Positions 29,025 through 33,738 of a stretch of 33,738 bases of DNA are shown in pieces. The DNA comes from Lachnospiraceae bacterium. GTDB lineage: Bacteria; Bacillota; Clostridia; Lachnospirales; Lachnospiraceae. A program made the translations under genes and the position numbers. Under the pieces are notes generated by a model. It saw nothing but the letters and a program-made list of their open reading frames with translations, was not told the DNA's origin and searched no databases. The stretch lies in contig JAAWLQ010000004.1 in the NCBI GenBank assembly GCA_022797995.1, positions 1 to 33,738 of the forward strand, written 5' to 3'. Position 1 is the stretch's first letter, and each line of letters starts with the position of its first letter.

Positions 29025-32000
29025 GACATGGAAACCGATTCTCTACGCACTTCTTTTTCTGACTGCCGTACTTGTTTTATTTTATATTTATACCACGCAG
29101 AACGAGGCGCGTATTCAGGAACAGAATAAAGTATATGCGGAAGACTGTGCCAGGCAGACAGCAAGCCGCATTACAAGCGAATTTGATAACGCTCTGCAGC
29201 GCATCCAGAACAGTGCCTATCTTGTCAGCTCAGAAAAAAGCGAACCGGAAATCAATTCCGAAGTGCTGAAAGAAATGGAAAACAATACTACCTTTGATGC
29301 CATCCGTTTTACCAATGTGGATGGGCTTAATCTGGCCTCCAACGGAGATACCAACAACAGCGCGGACCGGGATTATTTCGCCCGCGGAATGCAGGGGGAA
29401 AGCGGTCTCGAGACTGTGGCTGAATCCAGACTTACAGGAAAACCCATGATGGTTTTCTATGCTCCAATATATGGCAATAGCAAAATTGCAGGAATGTTCT
29501 TAGGACTGTACTTTGCCGAGGATTATCTGCGGGATATGCTTACCGCCACGTACTTCGGCGAGAAAGCGGATGTGTTCCTCTGTACCCGGGAGGGAAATGT
29601 CATTGCCAGTTCGGGCGGCGGAAATTATGGAGACAACCTGCTTACTTCCCTGACGGAGGCAAACGTAATCGATGCCGAAACCGCCCAGGCAGCCCAGACC
29701 GTGTTTACGGAAGGCGGCCGGGCGTCTCTGCTCTGCGGCAAAGGCTGTAAGACAGACAATCTCTGTGTCATGGGCCTCTCGGGATATGATTATGTTCTCG
29801 TACAGGCATTCCCGAAAAACGTCACCCAGTCCATGGTATCCAGGGCAAATATGGCCGGTGTGATATTAGAGATCTGTTTACTGGTTTTGTTCGTCATCTA
29901 TATCATTTTTCTGATTTTCCGTGCCAGAAGAGGACGAAAGAAGCTGGAAGCGGAGAATAAACTTTTCAGCGATATGCTGCGCGGCGTAAATATTATTTTC
30001 TCTTCCCGCTATCTCATAGTAGATCTGGAGAATGACCGCTACACTTATCTGGCAGGAATCGAGTCTCTGAATACCAATATCCCAATAGAAGGTGTATACA
30101 GCGAATTCATTCGTATTCATACCGCAGATGTTATCGGTGACGAGGAAAAGGCTTCCTTCTCACATTTTTCCCAAATCGAGACACTCAGAGAAAGTCTTGC
30201 GGCAAAGGATTCCGCTGTTCATGAATGTCACGTTTCCCGTCAGGGGAAGGAGGACTGGGAGCACTTGCTTGTGGCATGTCTGGAGCGGAAAAACGGGATT
30301 CCTGTCAGAGCCTTATATGTCCGCCAGAATATCACTGAGCTGAAGCAAAAAGAACTGCAGGCCCAGCGGGAACGGGCCGTGCTGAACCGCAAGGAACAGC
30401 AATACCGGATTGCCATTATGTCCAATTCTTTCAGTACATTTGAATGCAATCTGACAAAGGACCGGATCGAGCAGAATATTACATATAGCATTCAGGGGAA
30501 AGAAGTATCATTGTTGAAGCTGGCTGGATTATCCGCTCCATGTAAAATTTCAGAATGTTTTGACAAATGGAAACGTTTTGTTCTGCCGGAATCAGAGGAG
30601 GATTATACCACAGTCGTAAACGTGGATTATCTGAAAGCCCAGTATGAACAGGGAAATATGGAAGTGACTGTGGATTATTGGAGCAAAATGGATAAGGATG
30701 AGTCCATGTGTGTCCGCCAGTCCTTTATTCTGACCAGAGATGAAGACAGCGGAGACCTGATCGCCATGGTGGTATCCAAAGATATCACAGAGCAGGTCAG
30801 AAAGCAGCGGGAACAGACACAGGCCCTACAGGATGCCCTGATGCAGGCTCAGCACGCCAATCAGGCCAAAACCACTTTCCTGTCCAATATGAGCCACGAT
30901 ATCCGTACACCGATGAACGCCATCATCGGCTTTGCCACCATTGCCGCCAGTCATATGGAGCGCACGGACCAGGTACAGGATTGCCTGCACAAAATTCTTT
31001 CCTCCAGCAATCATCTGCTTGGACTGATCAACGATATCCTGGATATGAGCCGTATCGAGAGCGGAAAACTGCAGATCCATAATCAGGAGTGCAATATCCC
31101 TGAACTGATGCACAATCTGGTGAACATCATTCAGCCTCAGGTAAAGGCCAAACAAATGGAGATGTTTATCGATACCTTTGAAGTTGTCAACGAGGATGTC
31201 ATTACAGATCCTCTGAAACTGAATCAAATATTTATCAATCTGATGAGCAATGCCGTCAAGTATACGCCTGCGGGAGGAACGGTGTCTTTCCGTATCACCC
31301 AGCACACTACCTTTCGGCATGGGTGGGGAGATTACGTTTTTATCATCAAAGACAACGGCATCGGCATGTCTCAGGAGTTCGTGGAGCATATCTTCGAGCC
31401 CTTTGAACGGGAATCCACTGCCACAAGAAGCGGCATACAGGGCGCCGGTCTGGGCATGGCGATCACGAAAAACATTGTGGATATGATGGGGGGAGAGATC
31501 TCCGTTGAAAGCGCAGTGGGAAAAGGGAGCACCTTCACTGTAAAACTGCCTCTGCAACTGCAGGATCTGGAAAAAAATGCGGAACAGATCAAAGAATTGG
31601 AGGGACTGCGTTCCCTGGTTGTGGATGACGATTTCAATGTCTGCGACAGCGTAAGCAAAATGTTAAAGAGTATCGGTATGCGTTCAGAATGGACCACTTC
31701 CGGCAGAGAGGCAGTATACCGGGCCAAATCCGCCTGTGAAGACGGAGATCCTTACCAAACCTACATCATTGACTGGCAGATGCCGGAGATCAGCGGAATT
31801 GAAACTGCCAGAAAAATCCGAAGTGCCGTAGGCGAGGACGCATCCATTATTATTCTCACCGCCTATGACTGGACAGACATCGAGGAAGAAGCAAAAGAGG
31901 CGGGAGTGACCGCATTCTGCGCCAAACCGCTGTTTATGTCCGATTTAAAGGCAGCGCTTTTAGCGGCAAATCATATCGGCGATGCCAGGACTTCCGGATC

Positions 32001-32409
32001 AGAAGCCGGCTGGACAGAGGCTGACTTCGGCGGAAAACGAGTCCTCCTGGTGGAAGATAACGAACTGAACCGTGAGATCGCCAGCGTCATTTTGGAAGAA
32101 ACAGGCTTCGTAATTGAATCTGCGCCTGACGGTACCGATGCAGTGTCCATGATAGAGCAATCCGCGGAAGGGTATTATGATGCCATTCTAATGGATGTAC
32201 AAATGCCTGTCATGAACGGTTATGAGGCCACGAAAGCGATCCGGGCCATGTCTCGCAGGGATGTAAAAACTCTGCCTATCATCGCCATGACAGCCAATGC
32301 CATGGAAGAGGATAAGGAAACGGCGCTCAAAAGCGGTATGAACGCCCATATTGCCAAGCCGATTGACATTGAGCAGCTTATGAGCGTATTGTGTCAGTTT
32401 CTGCATTGA
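29008..32409 (+). CDS. Hybrid sensor histidine kinase (dCache, PAS, two receivers)
   Basis: The protein has 1133 residues. Membrane helices at about 10-28 and 283-304 flank an outer dCache-type sensor domain (ADRDYFARGMQG, GKPMMVFYAPIYG). Two PAS-like regions follow (about 320-445 and 460-600). HisKA carries phospho-acceptor H630 in FLSNMSHDIRTPMNAI. The ATPase domain shows N748, KDNGIGMS (781-788) and GAGLGMAIT (812-820). Two receivers follow: D922 (IIDWQMP) and D1063 (LMDVQMP), with K973 and K1117. There is no Hpt domain, so output needs a separate phosphotransfer protein. The start lacks a ribosome site (see the short frame at 28962). Confidence 0.93.
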   Translation: MKQSIKTWKPILYALLFLTAVLVLFYIYTTQNEARIQEQNKVYAEDCARQTASRITSEFDNALQRIQNSAYLVSSEKSEPEINSEVLKEMENNTTFDAIRFTNVDGLNLASNGDTNNSADRDYFARGMQGESGLETVAESRLTGKPMMVFYAPIYGNSKIAGMFLGLYFAEDYLRDMLTATYFGEKADVFLCTREGNVIASSGGGNYGDNLLTSLTEANVIDAETAQAAQTVFTEGGRASLLCGKGCKTDNLCVMGLSGYDYVLVQAFPKNVTQSMVSRANMAGVILEICLLVLFVIYIIFLIFRARRGRKKLEAENKLFSDMLRGVNIIFSSRYLIVDLENDRYTYLAGIESLNTNIPIEGVYSEFIRIHTADVIGDEEKASFSHFSQIETLRESLAAKDSAVHECHVSRQGKEDWEHLLVACLERKNGIPVRALYVRQNITELKQKELQAQRERAVLNRKEQQYRIAIMSNSFSTFECNLTKDRIEQNITYSIQGKEVSLLKLAGLSAPCKISECFDKWKRFVLPESEEDYTTVVNVDYLKAQYEQGNMEVTVDYWSKMDKDESMCVRQSFILTRDEDSGDLIAMVVSKDITEQVRKQREQTQALQDALMQAQHANQAKTTFLSNMSHDIRTPMNAIIGFATIAASHMERTDQVQDCLHKILSSSNHLLGLINDILDMSRIESGKLQIHNQECNIPELMHNLVNIIQPQVKAKQMEMFIDTFEVVNEDVITDPLKLNQIFINLMSNAVKYTPAGGTVSFRITQHTTFRHGWGDYVFIIKDNGIGMSQEFVEHIFEPFERESTATRSGIQGAGLGMAITKNIVDMMGGEISVESAVGKGSTFTVKLPLQLQDLEKNAEQIKELEGLRSLVVDDDFNVCDSVSKMLKSIGMRSEWTTSGREAVYRAKSACEDGDPYQTYIIDWQMPEISGIETARKIRSAVGEDASIIILTAYDWTDIEEEAKEAGVTAFCAKPLFMSDLKAALLAANHIGDARTSGSEAGWTEADFGGKRVLLVEDNELNREIASVILEETGFVIESAPDGTDAVSMIEQSAEGYYDAILMDVQMPVMNGYEATKAIRAMSRRDVKTLPIIAMTANAMEEDKETALKSGMNAHIAKPIDIEQLMSVLCQFLH

Positions 32410-32588
32410 AGAGGGCCTGACTGCGCCTTCCACTATCTCAGCGGCTTTGGAACTGCACACCAATTCATGGTGCAGCAGTTCCATCGCCCAATGGCATCGG
32501 CAAGTAGCGCTCCCAGGGCTTCAAAGCGCTGTGCTCCGCGCTGATCAGCGTGCCGTCAGCCCTGTCAATCACTACCTTTGACTCATTT
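32410..32588. other. Intergenic region with hairpin, possible gene remnant
   Basis: GGAACTGC (32449-32456) pairs with GCAGTTCC (32475-32482), with an inner CACC/GGTG; no T run follows, so its use as a terminator between the convergent genes is doubtful. On the minus strand, 32581-32474 has an open stretch KVVIDRADGTLISAEHSALK that reads like protein but has no good start after the permease stop. It may be a decayed gene. Confidence 0.35.
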
Positions 32589-33665
32589 CTATAAGACCTG
32601 ATGCTTTGCGAAAATTCTGCGGGAAAAAATACCCCCAGCCACAATAAGGATCAACGCCGCAGGAACAGCCCAGACTGCATACAGGAGTATACCACTTATC
32701 TGCTCCACAGACATGAGGGAAATGAACTGTGTATGGTAGGCAGGAAGAAGTACGACCACCCGAAACAGCGCGCTTGTTTCTGCCATCGGTATCAATAGTG
32801 GCAGAGCGTATACAGCAGCAGAAGCCACTAATGCAATCATCTGGTTCTTGCAGGCGGCAGAAAAGAGCAATGTAATGCCAGTCACCCCAATAGCGCCCGT
32901 AATAGCCAGTACAGATTGATATGCCAGTAATGTGCCGCAAGTGATGTTGAAAGGGATTCCCCCTTCAATGTAGGTCAGCTGGGCAAAAAGGATGCTGCAA
33001 TCCAGGCCCTCACTTCCGTAAAAGACGAATGCCATCAGGAGGTTCACCGTTAAAACTATGGCGGTTGTAATCAGGGAAGCCATAATGCCTGCAATCACCT
33101 TTGCCGCCGCACATTTTGTCCTTCCGTATTTGCTGGATAAGATAATATTGTCAACTCCGCTGTATTCACCGCAAAAAACCGGGGCGATCATCATCATGAT
33201 AAAGAACGAGAAGATCACCAAAACCCTGGTCATGTTCTGGCTTGTACTCAGCCAGCCGTCCACATATCCAATTTTAATGCTTTCGTCACCGAACACATCC
33301 GAAACACGCAGACCATTCCAATTCCCATTTATATCGGAAAAACGGGCGGACACAGCAGACTGTATGGTGTTCCGATAAAGGTATATTGCATTGAGCCCAT
33401 TTTCTCCGGATTTTGGAACGATCTCTGAGATCATCTGCTGCACCTTCTCGTCCGTCAAAATCCCGGAATATCTTGCGGCAATCGCCTTATCAATTTCTAC
33501 GGCGGTCCGGCCAGTTCCCTCATTGCCCCCGCCGTCAGAGGCATACTTATTCTGCCGGGTTGAAAAGGCAAGAAATGCCGACAAAAGCAACACCACAGCC
33601 AAAGCAAGCTGTGTAAGGCGTTTGGAAAAAATTTTCCGCAATTCAAGTCGAATCAGCTTTTTCAT
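32589..33665 (-). CDS. ABC-2 type transporter permease
   Basis: The 358-residue protein begins MKKLIRLELRKIFSKRLTQL, the charged amphipathic start of ABC-2 permeases, and has a first membrane helix at about 17-35. A large outer loop follows (about 36-145, NKYASDGGGNEG and beyond), then five hydrophobic segments from about 147 on and a charged tail (RRIFAKHQVL). The substrate is unknown; related systems export antimicrobial peptides or lipids. Its ATG overlaps the stop of the ATPase gene upstream, with GGGGGAGG just before it, so the two form one transporter. Confidence 0.87.
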   Translation of the reverse strand: MKKLIRLELRKIFSKRLTQLALAVVLLLSAFLAFSTRQNKYASDGGGNEGTGRTAVEIDKAIAARYSGILTDEKVQQMISEIVPKSGENGLNAIYLYRNTIQSAVSARFSDINGNWNGLRVSDVFGDESIKIGYVDGWLSTSQNMTRVLVIFSFFIMMMIAPVFCGEYSGVDNIILSSKYGRTKCAAAKVIAGIMASLITTAIVLTVNLLMAFVFYGSEGLDCSILFAQLTYIEGGIPFNITCGTLLAYQSVLAITGAIGVTGITLLFSAACKNQMIALVASAAVYALPLLIPMAETSALFRVVVLLPAYHTQFISLMSVEQISGILLYAVWAVPAALILIVAGGIFSRRIFAKHQVL

Positions 33666-33738
33666 TGTCCATCCTCCCCCTTGAAGTAGTATAAGAACAA
33701 ATCCTCTAAATTGGGCTGTACTTTGACCGCACCGGCTA
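33662..33738 (-). CDS. ABC transporter ATP-binding protein, C-terminal end only
   Basis: The last 24 codons are visible: AGAVKVQPNLEDLFLYYFKG then EDGQ and stop. PNLEDLFLYYF is the usual C-terminus of ATPases paired with ABC-2 permeases. The stop overlaps the permease start (ATGA), a standard coupling. The rest lies beyond the window. Confidence 0.8.
   Translation of the reverse strand, partial: AGAVKVQPNLEDLFLYYFKGEDGQ

Overview
The window looks like a chromosomal segment of a gut-type Clostridia, most likely Lachnospiraceae. The reasons are AGGAGG-type ribosome sites, DUF3784 and DUF1848 proteins, a Firmicutes-style ECF sigma promoter, a dCache hybrid kinase, and a Firmicutes siphophage early region. 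No rRNA or species marker is present, so genus is not claimed.

Positions 1-13858 are the right-hand part of an integrated prophage. A minus-strand early operon runs from a Cro-like gene near 10.6 kb leftward. It holds small proteins, an XRE regulator, an SMC/RecF-like ATPase, a Sak4-like ATPase, a DUF669 protein, a DEAH helicase, a PriCT-2/AEP primase-helicase, RusA and small late-early genes. A divergent plus-strand lysogeny module carries the repressor, an ImmA-like protein, a zinc-ribbon membrane protein and a tyrosine integrase. Between them is a compact switch with two face-to-face sigma-A promoters and a family of GCACTRYGCAAY-like operator sites. The element ends at an attR formed by the 3' end of a tRNA (consistent with tRNA-Pro), directly followed by the tRNA's own terminator. 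Capsid and packaging genes and attL lie outside the window to the left.

Positions 13859-33738 are host chromosome. From left to right: a PAS-type sensor without output domain plus a REC-GGDEF diguanylate cyclase; a minus-strand run with an LCP ligase (seven 36-bp repeats), a DUF3784 membrane protein, a CapA lipoprotein, a ferredoxin-type aldo/keto reductase, an AraC regulator and a three-domain kinase-phosphatase-RNA ligase; then on the plus strand a DUF1848 protein, a membrane-anchored 5'-nucleotidase, an autoregulated ECF sigma factor fused to an unknown domain, and a 1133-residue hybrid histidine kinase. The window closes with an ABC-2 permease and the last codons of its ATPase on the minus strand.

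The best candidates for something not well described are: the compact RNA end-healing and sealing enzyme translationally coupled to an AraC regulator; the sigma factor ORF with a perfect internal ribosome site and start at the domain junction; two adjacent phage genes whose only well-placed start codon is ACG; the hairpin-dense block flanked by 9-bp direct repeats between rusA and the primase; and the three-hairpin leader of the integrase.
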